Assembly (NCBI GenBank): GCA_022708505.1
Contig: JAKIYP010000014.1
Span: 1 to 41,452, forward strand
Reading direction: 5' to 3'
DNA length: 41,452 bases
Source of the DNA: Bacteroidota bacterium
Lineage (GTDB): Bacteria; Bacteroidota; Bacteroidia; Bacteroidales; Paludibacteraceae
Below the pieces are notes generated by a model. The model saw only the letters and a program-made list of their open reading frames with translations, had not been told where the DNA came from and did not search any database. Below, piece by piece: positions 17,061 to 25,816 of the stretch. A program made the position numbers and the translations under genes. Positions within the stretch are counted from its first letter, which is position 1; each line of letters opens with the position of its first letter.

Positions 17061-18602
17061 TTACCAGATACTGTTAAATCGGCGGTATTTTAGGGAGGAA
17101 AAACCGGAACCTGTATTCAATGACAGATTTAGTTTATTATATATACTTTGCGGGAAAACCTGATTGGTGATTGAGCGGACTCCATCATTTACAATGATCT
17201 CAATCGAAGATTGATCTACATAAACATCTAAAGTGATTGAATCAGTTTCAAAGTCAAAAGGACATGAAAAAACACCGGGAAAGTAATTGGAAAATGAAAC
17301 TTTACCTGATTCACGGCGATCAAATACAATTTGGTTCTCAGGAACGTTGATTTTTATCTGACTCTGATCATTATTATCGTTAACCCATGACAAGGTCAGA
17401 ATCTGATTGTCAGACAAAGATGTAGTTAGTTGTAAATGATATGCTCCCGGGCTATCCGGAATGCTGAAAGATTTTTCATCTGAACTGAGGACACCATTAT
17501 AAAGTGTAGTCCATGCTGAACCAAAAGCATTGATTTCTGAAACGACTTCGTTATTTATGCTGAAGTTACCCTGTTCATTTTTCACAAGTGATAATGCTCT
17601 GGGTAAAGTCATGCCGCCTCTGGAAGCATTGCCTCCCGATGAGTATGTTGGTATGGCACCTGCATATTCCCAGTTGTTCATCCAAGCAATTTGAATTCTT
17701 CTACCGTCCTCTTCCGGGATATTATCCCAGGTGATACCGGCATAATTATCCTTACCATAGTCGAGCCATAAGGGATATGAATATGGGTCCGCAATAAAGG
17801 TTACACCATTAAATTCCCCGATAAAATATTGTGTACCTGATCCACCATTCGGAGCTCCGGGATTAATGCTCACTAACAATATCCATTTTGTTTCATCTTC
17901 GAATTTTAACGGAAATAAATCCGGACATTCCCATACCCCACCATGAGCACCAATGCCTGAACCAAATTCGCTCAATTTAGTCCACACCTTTAAATCGGGT
18001 GATTGATAAAAACTGATGGTTTGTCCGGTTGCCAGTGACATAATCCATTGTTTCACAGGCTCGTACCAAAAGACTTTGGGATCTCTGAAGTCAGGTCTTC
18101 CCGGGTTACTCAAAACCGGATTGTTTCTGTACTTAATAAATGACCGGCCTTTATCAGTACTGAATGCAATTGATTGATGCTGGGAACTTCCTGCTGATGT
18201 ATAAATGGCTATCATCGCATCTTTACCGAATCCTGCCGTATTGTTTTTATCTATCACAACACAACCTGAAAAAATATCCCCCAAAGCATCCGGTTTGAGC
18301 GCAACATTCAGTTGCTTCCAGTGGATCAAATCCGTGCTGACAGCATGTCCCCAACTCATGTAACCCCATCCGGAACCAAAAGGATTATGCTGAAAAAAGA
18401 GATGATATTCACCTTCGTAGTAAACTAAACCATTAGGGTCATTTATCCAGTTATACTTGGAGGAAAAATGAACTTGCGGACGGAATAAACCACTATAACC
18501 TTTATCAACAATAATATCTTTATCTTCTTCTTTTATACAAGAATAAAGAAAAACAGCCAATAACAATATTGTGTAAGCGTAAAATCGATGTAGCAATTGC
18601 AT
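17061..18602 (-). CDS. GH32 fructanase lipoprotein
   Basis: A 513-residue GH32 with a lipobox (LYSC, Cys22), so membrane-anchored. The propeller starts almost at once (RPQVHFSSKYNWINDPNG). The triad is complete: Asp55 in WINDPNG, Asp174 in FRDPK, Glu225 in WECPDLF. The C-terminal sandwich includes SSIEIIVNDGVRS. It is closely similar to the GH32 at 2220 through the propeller (QYFIGEFNG, YPLWLDYGKDNYAG) but lacks that enzyme's extra N-terminal domain, which suggests duplication. It should release fructose from fructan oligosaccharides. It starts the left-hand gene series: a -7 box and a candidate operator lie directly upstream. The start ATG at 18602 gives a plausible SPII signal. Confidence 0.93.
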   Translation of the reverse strand: MQLLHRFYAYTILLLAVFLYSCIKEEDKDIIVDKGYSGLFRPQVHFSSKYNWINDPNGLVYYEGEYHLFFQHNPFGSGWGYMSWGHAVSTDLIHWKQLNVALKPDALGDIFSGCVVIDKNNTAGFGKDAMIAIYTSAGSSQHQSIAFSTDKGRSFIKYRNNPVLSNPGRPDFRDPKVFWYEPVKQWIMSLATGQTISFYQSPDLKVWTKLSEFGSGIGAHGGVWECPDLFPLKFEDETKWILLVSINPGAPNGGSGTQYFIGEFNGVTFIADPYSYPLWLDYGKDNYAGITWDNIPEEDGRRIQIAWMNNWEYAGAIPTYSSGGNASRGGMTLPRALSLVKNEQGNFSINNEVVSEINAFGSAWTTLYNGVLSSDEKSFSIPDSPGAYHLQLTTSLSDNQILTLSWVNDNNDQSQIKINVPENQIVFDRRESGKVSFSNYFPGVFSCPFDFETDSITLDVYVDQSSIEIIVNDGVRSITNQVFPQSIYNKLNLSLNTGSGFSSLKYRRFNSIW

Positions 18603-18651
18603 AAACCTCTTTTATTTATTTGGAGACGAAGATATGCAAAACATCATCACA

Positions 18652-18659
18652 CAAATATA
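18652..18659 (-). promoter_or_regulatory. -7 box, TATATTTG, upstream of GH32 lipoprotein
   Basis: The minus strand reads TATATTTG, a match to the Bacteroidota TAnnTTTG box, 50 bp before the GH32 start at 18602. The conserved 27-bp element begins 9 bp further upstream, in the position of an activator site overlapping the -33 region. Confidence 0.55.
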
Positions 18660-18667
18660 ACTCAGGA

Positions 18668-18694
18668 TACATCTGCTTGTAATTTTGATACATT
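18668..18694 (-). promoter_or_regulatory. 27-bp conserved element, copy 2 (candidate operator)
   Basis: Second copy of the element at 17032-17058, differing only at three adjacent positions (GCT against TCG). TACAT half-sites start at 18668 and 18689, again 21 bp apart. It sits just upstream of the -7 box of the GH32 gene and downstream of the CBM9 gene. Confidence 0.6.
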
Positions 18695-18732
18695 TATATC
18701 TCTGAAAATAAAAAAGATTACTTTACGTCAAG

Positions 18733-19383
18733 TTACATCACCAACTCCCCAAAAAACTCCGGCCGGTGAAAATCGGGATTTTCAACCTCAATCGGATTCC
18801 AGCTTACATAGTGTGGTACAGAAGTGCCATCACCGCATTTATAAAAGTTGGCTCTGATGCTTTCCGGCAGATTGTCGGGATCAATGCCAAGCAGACTAAA
18901 TGGAATTTCAACAGTTAACGTCCAGTCGAAATTGCCTTTCTTCTCTTCGAACGGCTCGTTACCCAAAGATGCATAGCGTTTGATTTGCGACATCTTCTCT
19001 ACAGATAAAGGATTTACATCCTCCGTTCTGCTTTTTCTCTCTGTTGCCAGGCAAGTGCCGATACAGTTAAACTCAAAATTGAAGTAGGTTTTGCTGCCGG
19101 GAATCTGACAAAAAAACTCAACACAGCTGTCCTGCCAAACCGGATCCTGATCCTTGGAGTAAATGGCTTTTATTTGTTTCTCGTTAACAACAAAATGAAT
19201 AAAGAAAGCCTTCGAGGAACGGGCAATATTGAACCGGGCATCTGGTCTGACAGAATAGGAGCCAGGCCAGTTAACGGCATCAATTGTTTCAAAACCAACT
19301 GATTCAGAAATAACAGACATTATTTGTCTCATAGAAACAGCGCTATCCAGCTCACTAAGATATTCAACTTTTGTTGTTTTCAT
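18733..19383 (-). CDS. CBM9-like carbohydrate-binding protein, no signal peptide
   Basis: A 216-residue protein resembling the CBM9-like/DOMON beta-sandwich family of Bacteroidota. Typical blocks are ARFNIARSSKAFFIHFVVNE, DPVWQDSCVEFFCQIPGS, YFNFEFNCIGTCLA, FDWTLTVEIPFSLLG and ANFYKCGDGTSVPHYVSWNPI, ending FHRPEFFGELV. There is no signal peptide, and an in-frame TAA three codons before the ATG rules out an upstream extension, so it should be cytosolic unless exported in an unusual way. Ligand and role are unknown; an intracellular sugar-binding or sensing role is possible. It lies between the HTCS and the first GH32 gene and has its own candidate -7 box. Confidence 0.82.
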   Translation of the reverse strand: MKTTKVEYLSELDSAVSMRQIMSVISESVGFETIDAVNWPGSYSVRPDARFNIARSSKAFFIHFVVNEKQIKAIYSKDQDPVWQDSCVEFFCQIPGSKTYFNFEFNCIGTCLATERKSRTEDVNPLSVEKMSQIKRYASLGNEPFEEKKGNFDWTLTVEIPFSLLGIDPDNLPESIRANFYKCGDGTSVPHYVSWNPIEVENPDFHRPEFFGELVM

Positions 19384-19445
19384 GAAAATTTAATTTTGAT
19401 TTATAGTTATGTCGACTAACAACATGTAATGTATTAAAGAAAAGA

Positions 19446-19453
19446 CAAAGTTA
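19446..19453 (-). promoter_or_regulatory. -7 box, TAACTTTG, upstream of the CBM9-like gene
   Basis: The minus strand reads TAACTTTG 63 bp before the start at 19383. A TTG lies 15 bp upstream of it, somewhat closer than the usual spacing. The box falls after the HTCS stop codon. Confidence 0.45.
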
Positions 19454-19481
19454 TTAAAAATTCCGACACAATTTTTCTCTT

Positions 19482-22400
19482 CTACCCGACTTTCACATTC
19501 TTTTTAATATATTCCGTCGGTGTCATTTTGTAAACAGACTTGAAACAACTGGAGAAGTAAGAGGTTGTTCTAAACCCAAGATTAACCGCAATATCTGAAA
19601 CAGGGGTTTTACCCTCGGCCAGTATTTTCACAGCAAGATCCATGCGTATTTTCCGTATTAACTCACTTGGCGCCGACCCTGTAAATTCTTTAACTTTATT
19701 GTACAACCCTGTTTTGCTCATCCCAATCTTTTTACCCAATGTTTCCGTTGAAAAATCCGGATTTGAAATATTCGATTCGATTATAAAATACAATTTATTA
19801 ACAAAATCCTTATCTATATTAGTTGTGGCACTTTTCACTATTTCCTCACCAAATGTTTTACTATAATATATCCTGAGGTGGTCTCTTGATGTCAATATAT
19901 TTTCGATCTTACTGATGAGAATCACCGGATTAAAGGGTTTGATAAAATAATCGTCAGCACCTATATTTAATCCTTCCTGAATATGTGTTATTGACGCCCT
20001 TGCTGTCAGCAACACTACCGGAACATGACTGGTTTTTTCGCTCTGTTTTAATCGCTTGCACAACTCTATTCCATCCATTTTAGGCATCATGATATCGCTC
20101 AGCACCAAATCCGGGATGTTATTCATAGCGAGGGCCAGGCCGTCAACTCCATTCGATGCGGTAAGTACATGATAATATTTTTGCAGAATTTGTTGCAGGT
20201 AGTTTCGCAAATCCCGGTTATCTTCAATAACCAGAATCGTTTTCTGATTGCTTTTATCAGGTGTGATAATATTGGCGATAGATCCCTCATCTTCAATAAA
20301 TGTGTACTGCGATATTTCCTCACTGCTTTTGTAATCCTCAATAATCTGATTATCGGAAAAGTGAGTTCTACCTAGTGGTAAACAGACAGTGAAACAAGCA
20401 CCCTCCTGAGGATTGTTTTCAGCCCTTACTATACCTCTGTGTAATTCAATAATCCCTTTTACCAGGCTCAAACCTATCCCGGTTCCATTTGAATAATTTT
20501 CGCGATTACGAACCTGATGAAAAGGCTCAAAAATTGCTTCTATTTGATCCTCAGGAATCCCCGAACCTGAATCTCTAACCGACAAAATATAATTGGAATT
20601 TTTTATCTGCGAAATTATTTTAATCTTACCATGATCAGGTGTGTTTTTAAAAGCATTGGACAACAGATTAAACAACACTTTCTCCATCCAGAAACGATCG
20701 TACCAGAGATGAATGCCATCATCCTTCCCATCATAAACCAGATTAATATTGCGCTGTTCAGCCAACTGGGAGAAAGAGAGCACTATTTCATAGACAAACA
20801 AGGAAAAATTTCCCGCAGCAACTTTCAATTCCAATGCACTCGACTCTTTTTTTCTGAAATCAAGCAGTTCGTTGGCAATAAACAAAAGTCTTCTCGCATT
20901 TTTTAAAACAAGTTCGAGCGAGGATTGTGCACGCCCTGTCAACATCGAGTCTTTTAGAAGATTCTCCAAAGGAGCAATAATCAACGATAAAGGAGTACGC
21001 AATTCATGCGACAAATTAGTGAACAGCATCATCCGGTCTTCATGCAGTTTCTCCAGGTTCATTTGTTTTTCCTGCTGGAGAATAATATCATTTTTAAGTT
21101 TGAGTTCAACTTTCAGATAATGAATAAAGAGCGATATCAGGGCAACCAAAATAACCAGATACAATAAATAAGCCCACCAGGTTTTCCAGGGAGGAGGAAT
21201 GACAGAAAACCGCATCATTTCTTTACCTTCCGACCAAATTTCGTCACTGAAAGATGCCTTGAGTAAAAAACGGTATTCACCAGGGGGCAAGTTGGTATAA
21301 TATGCCCGTAAATTATTTTCCACGTGATTCCAGTTTTTATCGAATCCCTCAAGCATGTAGGCATAATTTATTTCTTTTGGGGAGAAATACTCAAGTGCCG
21401 TATAGTCGATGATGATGTTCGACTGATCATAAGAAAGCTTAAACTCCTTATTGCGGAAATCAATTTCAGATGGCTGAACTGCAACGTTATTTACCGTAAG
21501 TTTATTTATTACCAATGGAGGTACAGCGCTTCGTTTGTTTAAATTGGACGGGTTAAACGACACCAGCCCCTTATCTCCTCCAAAGAACATCAGTCCATGG
21601 GCATATAAAGCCGAACGCAGACTAAACTCATTGATATCAAAAGAAGTATAGTTTTTAATCTTAAACTTTCTTATATCGATCTGAGTAAGATTATTTTGCT
21701 GCGAGAACCAGATATTCCCAACTTCATCTCCGGTAATGGCATTGATGGTATTACTATTCAATTGATCTGGATATATAAAATGATTCAATAAATTGCCCTG
21801 CAAATCAATTCTGTATAATCCGTTTTCATTCGTACCGAACCACAATTGAGAATTTCTGTCTTTGTACAAGCAGTTTATCGCATCATTCGGTGAATTGGAA
21901 TAGGATGCCAGATCAATAAACTGTATTTCATTGCTTTCCAGATTAAATCTGTAATAACCATATTTCCGTTCCAGTATAACAAACTCATTATCAACAATCT
22001 TCTCGATGCTTCTGACAAATTCGAAATCGAAACGTTTGCCTGACCTGTCATAAAACTCATCCATCATCTTACCATCCCTGTCAAATTTTATCAGACTCTT
22101 TTCTCCCGTCGTACCTACAAGGACAGAACCATCTCCAACAGCGCATAGACTCATCACCGACCTTTCTCCGGGTACACGAAAAATTTGCTTTATTTTTTCC
22201 GCCTTTCTGTCGAACACCGCAATTATACCGTTGTTTGTCCCTATGTATAAACTGTTTAAGTCTTTACTGAAAGCAGTCACGATGTTAGTTCGGAAATTAC
22301 CTCCGTTTGCATCGGGAAGTTTAAAATGTTTGTAAGTTTTCTTCTGAAGATTATAAAATACAAAGCCACTACCTTCTATACCAATCCATATTCCATCTTT

Positions 22401-23501
22401 CTCGGTAATTAAAGGACCAATAATTCCCAGATGACGTTTTTGCGGATATGGATTAAGGACTTTAAAAGAATTACCTTCCCAATCAGGATTTCCATAGCTT
22501 ACTCCCCCTGCCCAGGTTCCTCCCCAGAGCGTTCCGTACCGATCAATATAAACGGAATGAAAAGAGAAGTGCGAAAATCTGTCATCTTCTCCCGACTGAC
22601 TTTTCACTCTCACAAAATAATCTGCGGCGGGAGAATAAAATGAGATTCCGTCAAATGTTGCCACAATGATATTGCCGTCATGATCCTCAGTAATACTCCT
22701 GATCGTATTATTCGACAAAGACAAAGGATTACCGGGTTCATTAACAAAATGTCTGTTTAACAACAGGTTTTTACTCAACTTATATAAACCCTGACCGTCG
22801 CTTCCCAAATAAACATCTTTATTTTTGGAGCAGTAGATCGTCCTGAATACTGTTTTTTCATTTGCTCCACTGATATTGAGTTGCTTTTTCTCTTTTGTTT
22901 TGGTGTCAAAAAGATAAAGTCCTCCAAACTCACAAGAAACCAGCAATTTCTTTTCATACTCACAGACATTCAGAACGGGAGCTTTTATTGAGCTGCATTT
23001 CATCAGTTTCTTTGTCCCGGTATCAAAATACAAGAGCCCCCCTTTTGTAGCAACCCATATTTTATTTTCCGAATCAATAATTATTTTTCTGATTCTATTG
23101 TAGTCACTGGATTTTTCCGGATCATTGTAAAAATAGCTTTCGAATGTTTCCTGTTCGTAATCATAAACATTCAATCCATAATGTGTTCCTATCCAGAGTT
23201 TATTTTCCTTGTCAATTGCAAAGCTAGTCGTATAATTACTACTTAACGATTTTTTTTCACCGATCAGATTCTTGTAACTGATAATTTGATTTCCGTCAAA
23301 CCGGTTTATCCCATCACGTGTTGCAAACCAAAGATATCCCTTGTTATCCTGTATGATATCAAGCACTGTCATCTGAGTCAACCCGTTTTTGGAGGTCAAC
23401 GTACGGTACTGAATGTCTTTGTACTGTTCGATATTAATACCGGCATAAACGGAGTTTATACCAATTAACATCACAAATATCAGATGCCCAAAACGTTTCA
23501 T
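19482..23501 (-). CDS. Hybrid two-component system sensor/regulator (HTCS), propeller type
   Basis: A 1339-residue one-protein two-component system. Order: signal peptide (about 1-20); periplasmic reg-prop repeats forming two seven-bladed propellers (about 25-655, e.g. IIQDNKGYLWFATRDGINRFDG); Y_Y_Y domain (about 660-770); one transmembrane helix (about 776-795); HisKA with phospho-acceptor His832 in NLSHELRTP; HATPase with N-box NLLSNAFKNT and G-boxes DSGSGIP and GTGIGLS; receiver with Asp1136 in LSDIMMPKMDG; AraC-type HTH (about 1240-1339, KTGLYNKVKEFTG and DIAVNLGFRTTSYFSSCFK). It would sense an oligosaccharide in the periplasm and activate PUL promoters. The known fructan HTCS BT1754 has a periplasmic-binding-protein sensor for fructose instead, so this one may sense fructo-oligosaccharides or serve the right-hand locus. 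Confidence 0.95.
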   Translation of the reverse strand: MKRFGHLIFVMLIGINSVYAGINIEQYKDIQYRTLTSKNGLTQMTVLDIIQDNKGYLWFATRDGINRFDGNQIISYKNLIGEKKSLSSNYTTSFAIDKENKLWIGTHYGLNVYDYEQETFESYFYNDPEKSSDYNRIRKIIIDSENKIWVATKGGLLYFDTGTKKLMKCSSIKAPVLNVCEYEKKLLVSCEFGGLYLFDTKTKEKKQLNISGANEKTVFRTIYCSKNKDVYLGSDGQGLYKLSKNLLLNRHFVNEPGNPLSLSNNTIRSITEDHDGNIIVATFDGISFYSPAADYFVRVKSQSGEDDRFSHFSFHSVYIDRYGTLWGGTWAGGVSYGNPDWEGNSFKVLNPYPQKRHLGIIGPLITEKDGIWIGIEGSGFVFYNLQKKTYKHFKLPDANGGNFRTNIVTAFSKDLNSLYIGTNNGIIAVFDRKAEKIKQIFRVPGERSVMSLCAVGDGSVLVGTTGEKSLIKFDRDGKMMDEFYDRSGKRFDFEFVRSIEKIVDNEFVILERKYGYYRFNLESNEIQFIDLASYSNSPNDAINCLYKDRNSQLWFGTNENGLYRIDLQGNLLNHFIYPDQLNSNTINAITGDEVGNIWFSQQNNLTQIDIRKFKIKNYTSFDINEFSLRSALYAHGLMFFGGDKGLVSFNPSNLNKRSAVPPLVINKLTVNNVAVQPSEIDFRNKEFKLSYDQSNIIIDYTALEYFSPKEINYAYMLEGFDKNWNHVENNLRAYYTNLPPGEYRFLLKASFSDEIWSEGKEMMRFSVIPPPWKTWWAYLLYLVILVALISLFIHYLKVELKLKNDIILQQEKQMNLEKLHEDRMMLFTNLSHELRTPLSLIIAPLENLLKDSMLTGRAQSSLELVLKNARRLLFIANELLDFRKKESSALELKVAAGNFSLFVYEIVLSFSQLAEQRNINLVYDGKDDGIHLWYDRFWMEKVLFNLLSNAFKNTPDHGKIKIISQIKNSNYILSVRDSGSGIPEDQIEAIFEPFHQVRNRENYSNGTGIGLSLVKGIIELHRGIVRAENNPQEGACFTVCLPLGRTHFSDNQIIEDYKSSEEISQYTFIEDEGSIANIITPDKSNQKTILVIEDNRDLRNYLQQILQKYYHVLTASNGVDGLALAMNNIPDLVLSDIMMPKMDGIELCKRLKQSEKTSHVPVVLLTARASITHIQEGLNIGADDYFIKPFNPVILISKIENILTSRDHLRIYYSKTFGEEIVKSATTNIDKDFVNKLYFIIESNISNPDFSTETLGKKIGMSKTGLYNKVKEFTGSAPSELIRKIRMDLAVKILAEGKTPVSDIAVNLGFRTTSYFSSCFKSVYKMTPTEYIKKNVKVG

Positions 23502-23593
23502 AAATCTGCTGGTTATAAAACTTACAATAGTACAAAAATCCGGATAATGATCAAAGAAAAAACCATATATTCTGTAACCTTTTATTTAACAAT

Positions 23594-24706
23594 TCAGGAT
23601 TCAACAAAGTCACGCCACATAATTTCAAGGCCTTCATATTCAAAAAAGTCAATTCCCCTGAAAGCAGGCTTCGATGCACCCTCTGTATAGAAATAATTCA
23701 GTGCGTTAATCAAATACGTCCAACCTTTCAGATGAAGTGAAGTTGTTACATCACCGTCATCGCCATACGTATTCAAACTGGTTTTCACACAAATGCCTAC
23801 ACTCCCGGGCTTGCCTTTAGCATTCTCGACAGGAGTAAGACCCCGCGACCATACTTTTTCTCTGGTATCCGTATAACACATGACGGTTACAAATTCACAG
23901 CTTTCCAGAAATTGCAGGGTACTTCCGTAAGACAGGTTGCCTGAATTAAAGTTGTTCTGGTACATATAATGAATCGCTTCATTCAGAGGTAAACCATATA
24001 AATTGGCACGTGCCAGATTCAGCATTTCAAGTGTACGTTTCAACAACATATCATTTGAACCGCCAACTCCGTAGTTTTTACTACTATCCCAGAAATAACT
24101 CATCCCCGGTGGTGTATTTACTCCACCTTCTTTAAGCACATGCGGTTCCCAGTCGGCTGAAACACCATCAAAACGTTCATCGGGAGCAACAGCATTATTG
24201 TATGCAATCACTTGCTCACATTCATCAATGATAAGTTCGTCGTTGGCAAACTGGGCATACGAAGCCAAGCGTAACGCCCATACCTTCAGGCCAAATTCAT
24301 GGGCATATTTATTAAAAAGTCGCAGCCAGTTTGTCCGGACTATGTCTGAACCACTCATGGCATTTTTACCAATACTCAGGTATATATCTTTTATTCCCAG
24401 CAAAACAATACGTGCAGCAAGCTCTTTGGGTTTTTCAAGAAAACCTGTCACTGATTTTGAATCATAAACATACACCGCCGATCTGTATTGCTGATTGTTT
24501 CTCAATGCGGCCCTAAAAGGCAGCGCCGCTTCCATCATTTCATAAGAAATGCCTGCTGCGTCAGCCAATAAACTATCCCGGCGACCGGTTGATGTTTCTA
24601 TTTCAATCATAACCGGAACGGTAATATCCGGCTCCTCTTTATGGCAAGAAGAGCCGGATATAATTAACATAAACAACAATACCTTTTTTAATAATACTTC
24701 CTTCAT
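23594..24706 (-). CDS. GH18-like TIM-barrel lipoprotein of an unassigned family (copy A)
   Basis: A 370-residue lipoprotein (lipobox SGSSC, Cys21). I do not recognise a named family, but the layout looks like a remote GH18 (clan GH-K) barrel. FDGVSADWEPH (Asp180, Asp185, Glu187) aligns with the GH18 DGxDxDxE motif with Ser for the second Asp; VMCYTD (about 275-280) fits the GH18 beta-6 MxYD region; RGIDFFEYEGLEIMW at the C-terminus fits the last strand. Two paralogues lie at 24722 and 31577; the latter is the closer. Neighbours are two GH20-type enzymes and a NagB-like deaminase, so an endo- or exo-acting enzyme on N-acetylhexosamine-containing glycan is a reasonable guess. It is the last gene of its series; the HTCS follows after 92 bp with no terminator hairpin seen. 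Confidence 0.75.
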   Translation of the reverse strand: MKEVLLKKVLLFMLIISGSSCHKEEPDITVPVMIEIETSTGRRDSLLADAAGISYEMMEAALPFRAALRNNQQYRSAVYVYDSKSVTGFLEKPKELAARIVLLGIKDIYLSIGKNAMSGSDIVRTNWLRLFNKYAHEFGLKVWALRLASYAQFANDELIIDECEQVIAYNNAVAPDERFDGVSADWEPHVLKEGGVNTPPGMSYFWDSSKNYGVGGSNDMLLKRTLEMLNLARANLYGLPLNEAIHYMYQNNFNSGNLSYGSTLQFLESCEFVTVMCYTDTREKVWSRGLTPVENAKGKPGSVGICVKTSLNTYGDDGDVTTSLHLKGWTYLINALNYFYTEGASKPAFRGIDFFEYEGLEIMWRDFVES

Positions 24707-24721
24707 CTTTTATCCCGGTAA

Positions 24722-25792
24722 TCAATGGGTATCGGTTTTTTCGTAATTAGTTCTTTTATCAGCAGCAGCCGTACCATCCCACATTTTCTCGAGCCCCTGA
24801 AATTCGAAAACATCAATACCACGGAACGATGGATATACCGATGCCTTTTCTATCAGAAAATTTAAACCGTCAATCATATAATTCCATCCCTGCGGTTGAA
24901 ACGATGTAACAGGACCTTCGCTACCGTATGTATCTAAACTGGTTTTAACAGCCACACTTACACTTTTGGGGAAATTCTTTGCATTTTCGAGCGTCGGAAG
25001 AGCCATTTCGAGGACACGTTGCGGACGATAATTATAGGCCATCACGATAAGTTGATCGACATGTTTCAGCATCTGATGAGCGCTACCCCACGACAACTCA
25101 CCTTTATCATATCTGCCCTGAATGAAAAATCCCTGAGCCTGACTGAATTCCAGTTTTTTACCCATTTCCTTTCTGGCTCTTGCCATCACGTCTACCATGC
25201 GTTCACAAAGTTTATCATTATCTTTTCCGACACCATAGTTATCTGTCCCATGCCATTCCCACAGCAGTTCTTTCGGCCGCTCAACATGTCCTTTCTTCAT
25301 AATGTGTGGTTCCAGGTCTGCCGAAATACCATCGAAACGAACTTCTTTCTTATTCGTATAGTTAAAATCGATAACACTCTTGATGTCTTCATAGATGCGT
25401 TTATTGTCGACCCAAAGTTTAGAACTGCTCAAAGTCAGGATATGCACTTTCATTCCAAAATTGTGCGCAGTGGTATTAAATGCTGTAAGCCACTTTTCTT
25501 CATCCCGGTTTCCGGAATTAAGCCAGCGATTCAGTCCCAGATAAATATCGGTAAAACCTAGCAGGGCAAGCCTGGCTGCCAGTTTTTCCGGATTTTGCTG
25601 ATAATCACTTACAGATCGTTTTTGATAAATATATACCCCACTCCTGAAGCCTTTCGAAGTAGCAATCGCATCTTTAAACTGTTTTGCCTTTTCAAGCATT
25701 TGATTATCTACTGCTGCAAGTTGCTCAGGTGTAGTTGCAAACAAGGTCGACACAAAGAAAACGAACGTAAGAAAAAAAAATGATCTCTTCAT
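24722..25792 (-). CDS. GH18-like TIM-barrel secreted protein of an unassigned family (copy B)
   Basis: A 356-residue protein with an SPI signal (about 1-19, STLFA). It is the most divergent of the three paralogues: FDGISADLEPH carries Asp154, Asp159 and Glu161, and LIVMAYNYRP corresponds to VMCYTD of copy A, closer to the classic GH18 MxY[DN]. Shared blocks are RSGVYIYQKRSV, LAARLALLGFTDIYLGLN, NYGVGKDND, VAVKTSLDTYGSEGP and SFRGIDVFEFQGLEKMW. It lacks the lipobox of copy A, so it is probably periplasmic. The gap to copy A is 15 bp and to the GH20-like gene about 24 bp, consistent with one operon. The activity is unknown; differences in the loop after the motif suggest a different substrate or product from copy A. 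Confidence 0.75.
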   Translation of the reverse strand: MKRSFFFLTFVFFVSTLFATTPEQLAAVDNQMLEKAKQFKDAIATSKGFRSGVYIYQKRSVSDYQQNPEKLAARLALLGFTDIYLGLNRWLNSGNRDEEKWLTAFNTTAHNFGMKVHILTLSSSKLWVDNKRIYEDIKSVIDFNYTNKKEVRFDGISADLEPHIMKKGHVERPKELLWEWHGTDNYGVGKDNDKLCERMVDVMARARKEMGKKLEFSQAQGFFIQGRYDKGELSWGSAHQMLKHVDQLIVMAYNYRPQRVLEMALPTLENAKNFPKSVSVAVKTSLDTYGSEGPVTSFQPQGWNYMIDGLNFLIEKASVYPSFRGIDVFEFQGLEKMWDGTAAADKRTNYEKTDTH

Positions 25793-25816
25793 AATGCGTA
25801 TATTTTGTTTTCAAAT

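Noticed and set aside
25019-25561. A 180-residue open frame on the plus strand
   Set aside because: It lies fully antisense to the GH18-like gene at 24722, has no recognisable domain and no promoter; a shadow of the real gene.
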